Source of the DNA: Candidatus Amoebophilus asiaticus 5a2 | GTDB lineage: Bacteria; Bacteroidota; Bacteroidia; Cytophagales; Amoebophilaceae | Assembly: GCF_000020565.1 (NCBI RefSeq) | Contig: NC_010830.1 | Location: 786,001-850,000 of the forward strand | Direction: 5' to 3' | Length of the DNA stretch: 64,000 nucleotides | Shown: positions 18,650-28,795 of the stretch, one piece after another | Position numbering within the stretch: the first letter of the stretch is position 1 | How the letters are laid out: each line of letters starts with the position of its first letter | Made by a program: the position numbers and the translations under genes | The notes under the pieces: generated by a model | What the model was told of the DNA's origin: nothing | The model's input: the letters and a program-made list of their open reading frames with translations, nothing else | Database searches by the model: none

Positions 18650-19384
18650 CTATTCGGTATTATTAGCTATGTTATGATATACCTTTTGCACATCATCATT
18701 ATCCTCTAATGCTTCTATGAGTTTCATTACTTTTGATAAAGTTTCTTCATTAAGCTCTACTTGGTTCTGAGGTATATATTGTAATGATGCTGATACTGGT
18801 TCTAAGTGCAAATTATCTAATTCTTTTTGTACGCTACCAAAATCTTCTAGCGAACTAATGATGTGGTAATAGCCTTCTTCTTGATCGTGTTCGATCGCTT
18901 CTGCACCTGCTTCGATAAGTGCTAATGTCAAAGCTTCTTCATCTTTCACATCTGCCGCGTTAATGCTAAAAGTTCCTTTTCTGTCAAATAAAAATGATAC
19001 GGACCCATTTTTTCCTAAGCTACCGCCATGTTTGCTAAAAGCAGCACGCACATTAGCTACTGTACGGTTTAAGTTATCAGTAGTGCATTCTACAATCAGC
19101 GCAACTCCATGAGAAGCATTACCTTCATAAACTACTGAAGTGAAATCAGCAGTATCGGCTGTACTTCCTTTATTAATAGCCCTATCAATGTTTTCTTTGG
19201 GCATGTTAGCACCCTTTGCATTTTGTATAGCTAGCCTAAGTCTTGGGTTAACCTCTATATCATTGCCGCTCTGTTTTACTGCAGCAGTTATTTCGCGAAT
19301 AAGTTTGCCAAAGTATTTGGCTTTTTTGGCATCATTAGCTCCTTTTCTATGCTTAATATTAGCCCATTTACTGTGTCCTGCCAT
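18650..19384 (-). CDS. yebC: YebC/PmpR/TACO1 family protein
   Basis: A 244-residue protein with the family start MAGHSKWANIKHRKGAND and the conserved RLRLAIQNAKGANMPKENIDRAI and YEGNASHGVALIVECTTDN segments. Members were first described as DNA-binding regulators. Bacterial YebC and mitochondrial TACO1 have also been linked to translation of difficult sequences such as proline runs. The sequence does not decide between the two roles. Length is normal. Confidence 0.93.
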   Translation of the reverse strand: MAGHSKWANIKHRKGANDAKKAKYFGKLIREITAAVKQSGNDIEVNPRLRLAIQNAKGANMPKENIDRAINKGSTADTADFTSVVYEGNASHGVALIVECTTDNLNRTVANVRAAFSKHGGSLGKNGSVSFLFDRKGTFSINAADVKDEEALTLALIEAGAEAIEHDQEEGYYHIISSLEDFGSVQKELDNLHLEPVSASLQYIPQNQVELNEETLSKVMKLIEALEDNDDVQKVYHNIANNTE

Positions 19385-19581
19385 ATTTAAAAAATATAAA
19401 TCTGTTTAGTCACGCCAAGGTATATACTAGGTTGATTTTTTGCAATATGCTAGAAGAAAATAGTTGATATAAATAGCTACGTAGTCTTATAGGTGTAGCT
19501 AAATTGCTTCACTATGTCTATTAAAAGGCATATTTATAATTGGAAAGGAGGTTAATTTTGTTAAAGAAGAAAGGCGTTATG

Positions 19582-19655
19582 TGGGCTTGCGTGGACTCGA
19601 ACCACGGACCTCTACATTATCAGTGTAGCGCTCTAACCACCTGAGCTACAAGCCC
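19582..19655 (-). tRNA. tRNA-Ile (anticodon GAT)
   Basis: A 74-base cloverleaf on the minus strand. The acceptor GGGCTTG pairs with CAAGCCC, the D arm is GCTC/GAGC, and the anticodon stem CTACA/TGTAG encloses the loop CTGATAA, which gives GAT. The T arm is CGTGG-TTCGAGT-CCACG and the discriminator base is A. CCA is not encoded. Confidence 0.95.
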
Positions 19656-19999
19656 TTATAAATAGAATGATAAATGTATAATTTTAAAAATAATTTCTTA
19701 AAATTATCTTAATTTTAGCATTTTTACAAATAGGCCTTAAGTTTTTGAAAACTTTGAAAGTTATGCAATTTAATATCTTTAAGGGTAATAACAAAAGAAG
19801 ATTATAAGAATTTAAAACTAAAATTTGGTGTTATACAGTTAGGTTTAATACCTAAACTTTAACAATACCTATGTGTTAATGCCTTTATATGGTTATAAAG
19901 GTGAGTAACCGTATAAATATTTTATTTACTTTGTAACTATATAATATTATATGTAAATAGATTAGTCAGCATTTTATTGCTAAACATTAAGTATTGATT
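19656..19999. other. Intergenic region between tRNA-Ile and recR
   Basis: A 344-bp AT-rich gap between divergently read genes. TTACTTTG upstream of recR (near 19926) is one base from the -7 consensus TANNTTTG. I see no other structure. Confidence 0.25.
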
Positions 20000-20602
20000 A
20001 TGGCCTATACCTCTAAGCTAATAGAAGAAGCTATCAATGAAATCTCCGCTTTGCCTGGTATAGGTAAAAAAACAGCACTGCGTCTGGTGTTGTTTTTACT
20101 AAAGAGCAATCCTGAGCAAACAGAGCGTTTAGCTACCTCACTGCATAAGCTGCGTTCACAAATACAATACTGCCAAAAGTGCCATAATATATCAGATACT
20201 ACCCTTTGCAGTATTTGTGCCAATCCTCATAGAGATACAGGGTTGATATGTGTAGTTGAAAATATACAAGACGTAATAGCTATAGAAAATACAGCTCAGT
20301 ACAAAGGGATCTATCATGTATTAGGTGGTTTGATATCACCAGTAGAAGGTATCGGCCCCGAGCAATTATATATAGAACATTTAGTCCAAAGAGTCCAGCA
20401 GGAACAGCCTCAAGAGATAATTTTTGCATTAAGTACCACAATAGAAGGAGATACTACTACCTTTTATATTACAAAAAAGTTAAAGGAGTTTCCTGTTAAG
20501 TTGAGTAATATTGCACGTGGTGTGGCAGTAGGTAGCGAATTAGAGTATACGGATGAAATGACTCTTGCTAGAAGTATTAAAGAACGTATATTATATCATT
20601 AA
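20000..20602 (+). CDS. recR: Recombination protein RecR
   Basis: RecR works with RecO and RecF in loading RecA at gaps. The 200-residue protein has the helix-hairpin-helix [19 protein letters not shown], a four-Cys zinc finger ([16 protein letters not shown]) and a Toprim domain beginning [14 protein letters not shown]. The ATG at 20000 ([10 protein letters not shown]) fits the family better than the in-frame TTG two codons earlier. Confidence 0.95.
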   Translation: MAYTSKLIEEAINEISALPGIGKKTALRLVLFLLKSNPEQTERLATSLHKLRSQIQYCQKCHNISDTTLCSICANPHRDTGLICVVENIQDVIAIENTAQYKGIYHVLGGLISPVEGIGPEQLYIEHLVQRVQQEQPQEIIFALSTTIEGDTTTFYITKKLKEFPVKLSNIARGVAVGSELEYTDEMTLARSIKERILYH

Positions 20603-20819
20603 AATAATAAGATAATAGCTATATTCCTAAAGTGGGCAATCATGTTATAAATTAGTTCCATATGTTTTTATGTATAAAATTTCATCTAACTTTAGCATAT
20701 AAATAATAAGTAAAAGTGCTGGCCAATTGTTGTTTTTAAGTAAGTTTAAACTGATTTGAATGTTTGTATTTCTTAAATCACTAAACGTTGATTGCCACAT
20801 AGTATAATTGAAGATCTTT

Positions 20820-21707
20820 ATGGAAATTTTTTGGATATTGTTAGTGTCCTCTTTAGCAGCTGTAAACTGCACCTTAGTAGGTACCTATCTAGTGCTTAGA
20901 AAGGTAACTATGATGGCAGATGCCATTACACACGCTGTACTACCAGGTATAGTATTAGCTTTTTTATTCACTGGTTCAAAAAGCTCTCTTGTCATGTTAT
21001 TAGGAGCAGGTAGCACAGGTATATTAGCAAGCCTACTGGTAGCATTTCTGCATCAGAAAGTAAAATTACAATCAGACGCTTCTATTGGGATTAACTTCAC
21101 TTGGTTGTTCGCATTAGGAATTGTCTTAATTTCTCTTTTTAGCCGAAAAGTAGATTTAGATCCAGATTGTGTATTATATGGTGAGGTAGCCTATGTTCCT
21201 TTGAATATTTGGCAGACAAGTAGTGGTATTAATTTAGGGCCCCAAGCAGTCTATATGCTAGGTTTTATGCTACTCTTAAATCTTGCTTTTATTTTGCTTA
21301 ATTACAAAGAATTAGCAGTCACAACTTTTGATCCAGGTTTTGCAAGCGTTATTGGTATACGTACTCATGTATGGCATTACTTGCTAATGGCTGCTACCTC
21401 TTTTACTGCAGTAGCTTCTTTTGAAATAGCAGGTGCTATTCTAGTAGTAGCGCTATTTGTGGTGCCAGCCAGCATTGCTTATTTGCTTACTCAGAGGTTA
21501 AGTAGGCTTCTTATACTTGGCTGTATAATAGGAATTGTTATAGCTGTTGTAGGCTATTTTTTAGCTATATGGTTAGATGGTTCTATTTCAGGTGCTATGG
21601 TTACAGTAGCGGGCATTTTATTCTTTGCTACCTGGATAGTAAAAAAATATCAACACCGAATTAGCGAGAAACTTATGATTCCATTAGGAAAAGTATTCCA
21701 TGATTAG
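20820..21707 (+). CDS. ABC-3 family metal transporter permease (ZnuB/MntB/TroC-like)
   Basis: The membrane subunit of a Mn/Zn/Fe-type ABC importer, about 295 residues with eight or nine hydrophobic helices. The N-terminal LVGTYLVLRKVTMMADAITHAVLPGIVLAF and the region AATSFTAVASFEIAGAILVVALFVVPA are typical of ABC-3 permeases; the latter contains the coupling-helix region. I prefer the ATG at 20820 to the upstream in-frame TTG (20808). The ATPase and the metal-binding lipoprotein are not nearby, so the metal cannot be assigned. Confidence 0.88.
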   Translation: MEIFWILLVSSLAAVNCTLVGTYLVLRKVTMMADAITHAVLPGIVLAFLFTGSKSSLVMLLGAGSTGILASLLVAFLHQKVKLQSDASIGINFTWLFALGIVLISLFSRKVDLDPDCVLYGEVAYVPLNIWQTSSGINLGPQAVYMLGFMLLLNLAFILLNYKELAVTTFDPGFASVIGIRTHVWHYLLMAATSFTAVASFEIAGAILVVALFVVPASIAYLLTQRLSRLLILGCIIGIVIAVVGYFLAIWLDGSISGAMVTVAGILFFATWIVKKYQHRISEKLMIPLGKVFHD

Positions 21708-21794
21708 CATATTGCTGATTCTAATACATTGGAACTATAAACTTCAAGTATAGAGTTAATATTTAAAATTATTTCAACCTAATTAAAATTTTGT

Positions 21795-22157
21795 ATGAAA
21801 ATACTAGGCAGGATAGCAGAAATAAAAGGAAGTCAACAAGTTTCAGATACTTTTAGAAAAAGAAGTTTTGTAGTGGAATATGCAGAAAACCCACAATTTC
21901 CAGAATACATTTCTTTTGAGTTAATACAAGACAGGTGCGAATTGCTAGATAGCTTTCAACCAGGCCAAGAAGTTGAGGTGAGTTTTAACTTGAAAGGTAG
22001 AAAATGGGTTAATCCTGAAGGTGAAACTAAATATTTTAATTCCTTACAAGCTTGGCGCATCGAAGTGCCTAATAATAATGGAGAACAAATGCCAGCCATA
22101 GAATCTTCAACAAGTGCTAATAACAGCATGAATGATGAAGATGATTTGCCATTTTAA
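21795..22157 (+). CDS. DUF3127 protein
   Basis: A 120-residue protein. The first 95 residues match DUF3127, found mainly in Bacteroidota: the sequence opens GRIAEIKGSQQVSDTF and includes FVVEYAENPQFPEYI and GQEVEVSFNLKGRKW, an all-beta OB-fold-like pattern. The tail is low-complexity and acidic, ending NDEDDLPF. That acidic DDLPF end resembles the C-terminal tip of single-strand DNA binding proteins (SSB), so a role as a small SSB-like protein is possible but inferred. Confidence 0.8.
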   Translation: MKILGRIAEIKGSQQVSDTFRKRSFVVEYAENPQFPEYISFELIQDRCELLDSFQPGQEVEVSFNLKGRKWVNPEGETKYFNSLQAWRIEVPNNNGEQMPAIESSTSANNSMNDEDDLPF

Positions 22158-22259
22158 TATATAATTCTTGGATAGTTACTAAAATTATCCCGTAATAACT
22201 TTGATAATTTGTTTAACACAGTTAATTTTACGAATTATTAAGTAATTTTTACTAATCAG

Positions 22260-22332
<73 letters not shown>

Positions 22333-22443
22333 CTTATTAATAAGCATACAATTTAATTGCTATTTTGCTTAGTAAATTTGATTAGTAAAATCTAGAAAGC
22401 CACTTTCTATAAAAACATATTTCCCATAAGCTTCATAAACCAT

Positions 22444-24669
22444 ATGTATAATAATATCTTATACTTTTTGCCCTTAGTAGGGTTGTATATTTTGATTTTT
22501 ACTGTCTGGCGTTCTAAATGGATTAAAAAGCAAGATGCAGGAGAGGAGAAGATGGTAGAAATTGCGCAACATATTTCAAAAGGTGCTGCATCGTTTCTTA
22601 AAGCAGCTTATAAGAGTATTATTCCATTTGCATTGGTAACTTGCCTGCTTTTGCTGGGCATGAGCTATCTACCTCATAGCCATACACACCCTATTATTGC
22701 TATTACCTTTTTAATAGGTGCCTTCACGTCTGCAGCTGCTGGCTGGATAGGCATGAAAGTAGCTACTCAAGCTAATGTAAGAACTGCTCAAGCAGCGAGG
22801 TCTAGCCTTGCTAAGGCATTTAAAATATCTTTTACAGGTGGTACTGTTATGGGAATGGGTGTTACTGGATTAGCTACCTTAGGTATTGGTTTATTATTAT
22901 GTGTTCTTTTCTATCTTTTTGCACCACAAGATATTAATACTACTAGTAGAGATACTCTATTGTTGATTTTAGAGACCATTACTGGTTTCTCACTAGGAGC
23001 AGAGAGTGTGGCACTATTTGCTAGGGTAGCAGGTGGTATTTATACCAAAGCTGCTGACGTAGGTGCGGACCTTGTTGGAAAAATAGAGGCTGGTATTCCT
23101 GAAGACGATCCTCGAAATCCAGCTACTATTGCTGATAATGTGGGTGATAATGTGGGTGACGTTGCAGGTATGGGGGCAGACTTATTTGGTTCTTATGTAG
23201 CTACTATTTTAGCAGCGATGGTGCTAGGCAATGAAGTAGATACTCTTCAACAGGCAGGAAGGTTACTTCCTATTTTCTTCCCACTATTTATTGGAGTGGC
23301 AGGCACTTTAATTTCTATATTATCTAGCTTTATAATAAAGATTAGTGAAGGAGGCAATGTGCAAAAAGCAATTAACAAGGGAAATTGGGTTGCTACGGTA
23401 TTGATTGGTGTTGCAGCTTACTTTTTAGCTAAAAACTTTTTGCCAGATAGCTTAAGCATGCGATCCCAAACTTTTACTAATCTAGATGTATTTTATGCGG
23501 TTATTACTGGTTTATTGGTGGGTGTGCTAGTGGGCAATATCACACAATATTTTACAGGTATGGGGCAAGGACCTGTAAAATTTATTATACAACAGTCTAG
23601 TACTGGACATGCGACTAATATCATTGCTGGCCTATATGTAGGGATGAGCTCAGTAGCAGTCCCTATGCTACTTTTTGCTGCTGGTATTTACACTTCTTTC
23701 AAATTTGCAGGATTCTATGGTGTAGCAATAGCAGCAGCTAGTATGATGGCTACTACTATGTTGCAACTCTCTATTGATGCTTTTGGGCCTATTGCTGATA
23801 ACGCAGGTGGTATTGCAGAAATGAGTGGACTTCCTCAAGATGTACGTCAACGAACAGATGTGTTAGATACAGTAGGCAATACAACTGCTGCCACTGGAAA
23901 GGGATTTGCTATTGCATCAGCTGCCTTAACGTCATTGGCGCTTTTTGCTGCTTATGTTAAGACAGCCAATATAGATTCTATTGATATTTATAAGGCACCT
24001 GTATTAGCAGGTTTGTTTGTGGGTGGTATGGTTCCTTTCTTATTTTCTGCATTAGCTATTAAAGCAGTTGGTAAAGCAGCTATGGCCATGGTGCATGAAG
24101 TAAGACGACAGTTTAGGGAAATTCCGGGTATTATGGAAGGTACAGCAAAGCCTGAATACGAGAAATGTGTACAAATATCTACACAAGCAGCTCTTAGAGG
24201 AATGTTACTCCCTGGTGCTCTGGCTATAGGTACGCCTTTAGTAGTAGGTATGTTATACGGACCAGAAGTATTAGGGGGAGTATTAGCAGGCATTACTGTA
24301 AGTGGTGTACTCATGGCTATGTTCCAATCTAATGCAGGTGGCGCTTGGGATAATGCCAAAAAGTCTTTTGAGAAAGGTGTAGAAATTGATGGGAAAATGT
24401 ATTATAAAGGCTCAGATCCTCATAAAGCTTCTGTAACTGGTGATACAGTTGGCGATCCCCTTAAAGACACTTCAGGGCCTTCTATGAATATTCTAATTAA
24501 ATTGGCATCTATTGTAGCTTTGGTAATAGCTCCTATTATAGCTTTGCCTGCTTCTAACAATGCTAAAGTGTATAAAAAGACCAAACCAGCAACTATACAA
24601 CAGTCTAATACGATTCATGCTGATAGCGTAGTTAAGGATAAAAAGGTAGTTAAGGATAAAAAGCATTAA
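22444..24669 (+). CDS. hppA: Membrane-bound ion-translocating pyrophosphatase (K+-dependent type)
   Basis: A 741-residue protein with about 16 membrane helices that couples pyrophosphate hydrolysis to H+ or Na+ transport. The catalytic loop [20 protein letters not shown] and [17 protein letters not shown] is intact, as is the DNAGGIAEM region. The motif [13 protein letters not shown] has Ala and Gly where K+-independent enzymes have Lys and Thr, which places it in the K+-dependent class. The residue in DLFGSY that is Glu in many Na+ pumps is Gly here, so the transported ion is uncertain. An extra Lys-rich tail of about 30 residues ends the protein. Confidence 0.94.
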   Translation: MYNNILYFLPLVGLYILIFTVWRSKWIKKQDAGEEKMVEIAQHISKGAASFLKAAYKSIIPFALVTCLLLLGMSYLPHSHTHPIIAITFLIGAFTSAAAGWIGMKVATQANVRTAQAARSSLAKAFKISFTGGTVMGMGVTGLATLGIGLLLCVLFYLFAPQDINTTSRDTLLLILETITGFSLGAESVALFARVAGGIYTKAADVGADLVGKIEAGIPEDDPRNPATIADNVGDNVGDVAGMGADLFGSYVATILAAMVLGNEVDTLQQAGRLLPIFFPLFIGVAGTLISILSSFIIKISEGGNVQKAINKGNWVATVLIGVAAYFLAKNFLPDSLSMRSQTFTNLDVFYAVITGLLVGVLVGNITQYFTGMGQGPVKFIIQQSSTGHATNIIAGLYVGMSSVAVPMLLFAAGIYTSFKFAGFYGVAIAAASMMATTMLQLSIDAFGPIADNAGGIAEMSGLPQDVRQRTDVLDTVGNTTAATGKGFAIASAALTSLALFAAYVKTANIDSIDIYKAPVLAGLFVGGMVPFLFSALAIKAVGKAAMAMVHEVRRQFREIPGIMEGTAKPEYEKCVQISTQAALRGMLLPGALAIGTPLVVGMLYGPEVLGGVLAGITVSGVLMAMFQSNAGGAWDNAKKSFEKGVEIDGKMYYKGSDPHKASVTGDTVGDPLKDTSGPSMNILIKLASIVALVIAPIIALPASNNAKVYKKTKPATIQQSNTIHADSVVKDKKVVKDKKH

Positions 24670-24684
24670 TCCAGCAGATTGTGT

Positions 24685-25329
24685 ATGCTTACAGTAAAGA
24701 GATTTACTTTTAATCCATTAGCCGAGCATACCTATGTTGTTTATGATCCTTTAGATCGTCGTTGTGCAGTTATAGACCCTGGGTGTTTAGAACCACACGA
24801 ACAGAAGCGGTTAAGCGATTTTATCCAAAACGAGCAACTACAGGTCGAACATCTAATTAATACCCATTGTCATATTGATCATATCGTTGGGAATGCATAT
24901 ATCAAGCGTACTTATTCTGTAAAATTGGCTATACATCCTGCAGATTTAAGTCTTTTATCAATAGCCGCCGATCATGCTCCTCGTTATGGCATACATGGTT
25001 ATGAGCCTACACAAGCAGATATATTTCTTACAGCAGGTGATATTATACAAATAGGTAATAACCAGCTAAAGGTATTACATGTCCCAGGCCATTCTCCAGG
25101 ACACATAGCTTTATATAGTGAAAAAGACCAGTTCTGCTTGGTAGGAGATGTGTTGTTTAAAAATTTTATAGGACGAACCGACTTGCCAGGTGGTGATTAT
25201 GTAACATTGATTCAAACCATACATGAACAGTTATTTGCCCTGCAAGATGAGGTAATTGTGTATTCAGGTCACGGACCTAATACAACCATAGGAACTGAAA
25301 AAACGAATAATCCTTTTGTACACTTATAA
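24685..25329 (+). CDS. MBL-fold metallo-hydrolase, glyoxalase II-like
   Basis: A 214-residue metallo-beta-lactamase-fold protein. The metal-binding motif THCHIDHIVGN gives HXHXDH; PGHSPGHIALYS, LVGDVLF and YSGHGPNTTIGTEK supply the remaining ligands. It most resembles short glyoxalase-II-like hydrolases of Bacteroidota, which lack the C-terminal helical domain of true hydroxyacylglutathione hydrolases, so the substrate is uncertain. The ATG at 24685 is 15 bases after the hppA stop; an in-frame TTG six bases earlier is less likely. Confidence 0.88.
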   Translation: MLTVKRFTFNPLAEHTYVVYDPLDRRCAVIDPGCLEPHEQKRLSDFIQNEQLQVEHLINTHCHIDHIVGNAYIKRTYSVKLAIHPADLSLLSIAADHAPRYGIHGYEPTQADIFLTAGDIIQIGNNQLKVLHVPGHSPGHIALYSEKDQFCLVGDVLFKNFIGRTDLPGGDYVTLIQTIHEQLFALQDEVIVYSGHGPNTTIGTEKTNNPFVHL

Positions 25330-25361
25330 GCAGAGTAAATTGAGAGTAGGAAATAGACAAT

Positions 25362-26271
25362 AGAGATCTTCTGAAACCTAAGGAATAAGCATAAATGTAT
25401 AAATTAGGGATAAAAAAACAGAAAGATTAATGGAAAACAGTCATCTAAAAACCTTAAAGCCAGAAGAATTCCGTCGCTTAACAGGCGTAAAGGCTGAGAC
25501 ATTTGCCAAAATGTTAGCTATCATACAGAAAGCCATTCAAACAAAGAAAGCTAAAGTAGGGCGGCCTAATAAACTGAGTTGTGAACAAATGTTTTTAATG
25601 ACTTTAGAATATTTAAGAGAATACCGCACTTATTCCATATTTCAAAAAGTTATGGAATAAGTGAGAGTAATTGCTATTATACCATCCGTTTTATTGAAGA
25701 GGCGTTAATTAAAAGTGGTCAATTCACTTTACCAGGCCGTAAAGCATTGTTAAAAAGCGATATGGAATATGCAGTAATCTTAATAGATGTTACAGAGAGC
25801 CCCATTGAGCGGCCTAAAAAAAGCAGCAATATTACTACTCAGGTAAAAAGAAACGACATACACTAAAGACGCAACTGGTTGTCGATAAGCAAACGCGAGC
25901 CATAATATGTAGTAGTTTTTCAAATGGAAAGCGGCATGACTTTCGCTTGTTTAAGGAATCTAAGGTACATATAAGCCAGCATAGTCAAGTCATAGTAGAT
26001 ACAGGCTATCAAGGGTTAAAGAGGCTACATGACAAATCGCTTATGCCTAAAAAACGCAGTAAAAAGCATTCTTTGGCCAAAGCCGATAAGAGGAGTAATC
26101 AGCAATTAGCCAGCCAAAGGGTGCTTAGCGAGCATATAATTGGTATGCTCAAGCGGTTTAAAATTTTAGCGGAGCGTTACAGAAATAGGAGAAAAAGATT
26201 TGGGCTACGCTTTAATCTTATTGCTGGAATTTATAACTATGAACTTTTATGTTAAGTTTCGGAAGAACTCT
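25362..26271 (+). mobile_element. IS5-family element with degraded transposase
   Basis: Imperfect terminal repeats can be seen: 25363-25381 (GAGATCTTCTGAAACCTAA) against the complement of 26252-26270, with 16 of 19 matching. The trinucleotide AAT flanks both sides (25359-25361 and 26272-26274), fitting a 3-bp target duplication. Length is about 910 bp. The ends are clear although the coding region is broken. Confidence 0.75.
25430..26255 (+). pseudogene. IS5-family transposase, two frameshifts
   Basis: Read with two corrections, the region encodes a full IS5-type transposase. The first break is near 25633, where one T is missing: RTY should continue into FHISKSYGISE. The second is at the A7 run 25816-25822, where one A is missing and PKKK should continue into QQYYYSGKKKRH. 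The DDE residues remain visible in the three pieces: IDVTESPIERP, VDTGYQG and LSEHIIGMLKRFK. Two separate losses in different places make programmed frameshifting unlikely. Confidence 0.85.
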
Positions 26272-26460
26272 AATTGCTCAGATATTTATTGCGTATAACA
26301 GTAGTATATTAGGATATACATAAGCCTTTAAATGACCGAAATTATGTATATATAATAGAAACTTGTCTCCTATAAAAAGTTAATTTTAAGTATTTCTAAG
26401 CAGGATAGTTATCTTTGATTGGAAATCATCTAGAGCTTGTAAATTTCCTATTACATATAC

Positions 26461-27744
26461 TTACTTATTTTTCAACTCTCCTAGCTGGAAAACACGAATA
26501 GTTCCATAAACACCATCATAACCTGGTTCAGGAATTATCTGCCTGTTACGCAGTCTACTAATGGCTTCTGCATAAATGGGCCCTAGCTGTTGCTTAATGT
26601 CTTCGACAGGGCTTTCTCGGAGAAAAGTGAACTCATTACCAAAAAGCCCAATAATAGATGTAAATTGCTGTTGTACTGCTTTGCTGCTAACTCCCATCCC
26701 TTTTATTTCTGATATAATTTCGGGAAGTGGAATAATATATTCAAAACCAGCTGCGTGGGAAGGCGGTTGAGGCTGTTCACGATCAGCTAAACATACTACC
26801 CTATTCAAAACACCAATGGTTAACGGCTTTTTACATTCAGGGCATATTCCATGGTGTGCCTGGCTAGTAGTTGGCTCAAAGCAAACGCCACAGTTGCGAT
26901 GCCCATCCATAAAATATTTGCCCTCTTGAGGAAAAAATTCCAGTGTTCCTAAAAAGCCTTTTTGTGTCTTTAATGCTTCGAACATACCATCGTATGTACA
27001 GGCTGTATCAAAAAGATTTGCTTCGCGTCCTAAATTTTGTGCAGAATGTGCATCAGAATTAGACATCATAGTATATTGATCTAATGCACTCACAAGCCTA
27101 TTCATGGCAGGATCAGAAGAGAGACCCGTTTCCACAGCAAAAATATGTGATGTTAAGTCTTTGAAGCATGCAGCTATACTATTATATCCAGATTTAGATC
27201 CTAATACAGAAAACCAAGGCGTCCAGATATGTGCAGGAATTAAATAAGCGCTATCTGAAGCAGATACGACAATCTCTAATAAGTCTCTGGCGGGCATTCC
27301 TAAGATCGGCCGTCCATCAGCCGTTAAATTACCAATAGTGGATAGTTTATCATTGATTTTAGCGACTGTTTCAAAATCAGGTGCATATAATAAATGATGA
27401 TTTTTACGTACTTTATTTCCATCTTTGTATATACAGCTAATTTCTGTAGACAAGCAAAAGCGTACATCAATTGCCTGTGCTGTCATAAGTTGACTGGGCA
27501 GATTTTTAAGCTTAAAAAACCCATTTCCATCTGGTATTAGCTTTTCTTGAAGCTCTTGAAACCATTTAGGATGTGTAAAATCGCCTGTACCTATAATATG
27601 GATACCTTTAATAGTGGCCCATTGATATAATGTTTCTAGGTTGAGTGCCCTACTGGTAGCTCTTGAATAATGAGAATGTACATGAAGGTCAGCTGTGTAC
27701 CGCATGTAATGGGATGCTAGGTTATTGATATTTATCGTTCTCAA
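26461..27744 (-). CDS. Endonuclease Q-like PHP-domain protein
   Basis: A 427-residue protein. The PHP domain opens ADLHVHSHYSRATS and continues with IIGTGDFTHPKW, NSDAHS and AHIWTPWF, which supply the metal ligands. A four-Cys zinc finger follows (CGVCFEP...GICPECKKPL, then LNRVVCLADR). This order is that of endonuclease Q, a repair nuclease cutting beside deaminated bases (uracil, hypoxanthine), known from Thermococcales and some bacteria. The assignment rests on motif pattern only. The start may be the internal ATG at residue 14 (MRYTADLHVHS), which fits other members better. Confidence 0.8.
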   Translation of the reverse strand: MRTININNLASHYMRYTADLHVHSHYSRATSRALNLETLYQWATIKGIHIIGTGDFTHPKWFQELQEKLIPDGNGFFKLKNLPSQLMTAQAIDVRFCLSTEISCIYKDGNKVRKNHHLLYAPDFETVAKINDKLSTIGNLTADGRPILGMPARDLLEIVVSASDSAYLIPAHIWTPWFSVLGSKSGYNSIAACFKDLTSHIFAVETGLSSDPAMNRLVSALDQYTMMSNSDAHSAQNLGREANLFDTACTYDGMFEALKTQKGFLGTLEFFPQEGKYFMDGHRNCGVCFEPTTSQAHHGICPECKKPLTIGVLNRVVCLADREQPQPPSHAAGFEYIIPLPEIISEIKGMGVSSKAVQQQFTSIIGLFGNEFTFLRESPVEDIKQQLGPIYAEAISRLRNRQIIPEPGYDGVYGTIRVFQLGELKNK

Positions 27745-27874
27745 TAACGTAAATGTTTCTTAAAGAAACTAACACCATACCATTTAAGTATATTATAAAT
27801 ATTACAAGGCCACCATATTTATATTTGTTATGGTAAGCTCGGTCTTTATAGTGTAACTATTAACACCTTATCCC

Positions 27875-28666
27875 TTAGCGATAAGATGTGCTTTTTTGAT
27901 ACCATTTGATAAAGAGATAGGCAAACAGAATACCTCCTAAATGAGCAAAGTGGGCTACATTATCAGCAGGATGTGCTTGTATACCTGTATATAATTCATA
28001 CATGCCATATAGTATAACAAAATATTTAGCTTTAATAGGTATAGGTAATAGTAATAAGGAAAGCCTAGCATTGGGAAAGAGCATAGCAAATGCAGTTAGT
28101 AGACCAAATGTAGCTCCTGATGCACCTACAATAGGTATATTGACTTTGTGCTTTAATATAGGTTCTAATTGTGCTACTATAGCTTTACTTCTAGCTATGT
28201 AGGCAGGGTCATCTGCATTGTTAAAGAAATCATTAACAAAATTATGATAGACATTATATATATGGGGAAACTTATGCAAAAGGTTTGTAAAAGCCTTTGG
28301 TGTGGGAGTAACTAGGTAATTGTAATATATAGATTCTATCTTTCCTATTTCTAAATAAAAAACAAGCATATATAGCAAAGCTGCACCTATTCCTGTTACT
28401 ATATACAAATAAATAAAGCGCTTAGAAGAAAGATAATATTCTAAAATAGGACCAAATGTAACCAGTGTAAACATATTACTAAACAGGTGGTAAAAGCTGG
28501 CATGTGTAAATAAATGCGTTAAGATTTGATAAGGGCTGAATTGAGGAGAGAAAACATATCTAAGACCTAGCAAACTAACCAAGTTTAATCCAAGGAATTT
28601 GCTGGCAACGAAAATAATTACGTTTATAATTAATATTTTTTCGACTACTGGAGTTAGATTTTTCAT
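27875..28666 (-). CDS. Rhomboid-family intramembrane serine protease
   Basis: A 263-residue membrane protein with about six helices. The catalytic Ser lies in VGASGATFGLL (GXSG) and the catalytic His in NVAHFAHLGGILFAYLF; the N-terminal LFTHASFYHLFSNM supplies the conserved HXXXN region. Between helices 2 and 4 there is an insert of about 60 residues (roughly 108-170), longer than in the bacterial minimal fold. Substrates are unknown. Confidence 0.9.
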   Translation of the reverse strand: MKNLTPVVEKILIINVIIFVASKFLGLNLVSLLGLRYVFSPQFSPYQILTHLFTHASFYHLFSNMFTLVTFGPILEYYLSSKRFIYLYIVTGIGAALLYMLVFYLEIGKIESIYYNYLVTPTPKAFTNLLHKFPHIYNVYHNFVNDFFNNADDPAYIARSKAIVAQLEPILKHKVNIPIVGASGATFGLLTAFAMLFPNARLSLLLLPIPIKAKYFVILYGMYELYTGIQAHPADNVAHFAHLGGILFAYLFIKWYQKSTSYR

Positions 28667-28795
28667 GTTTAGTTTACACTTTTAATTTGATTTAGATTCT
28701 CTCTTAACAAAAAAGAGTCTATATGGTTACTTTACAGTTAATCTATGTAACTCGTTTTAAAATTATAATAGCTTAAGCAATTGTTTTCTCTGTAG

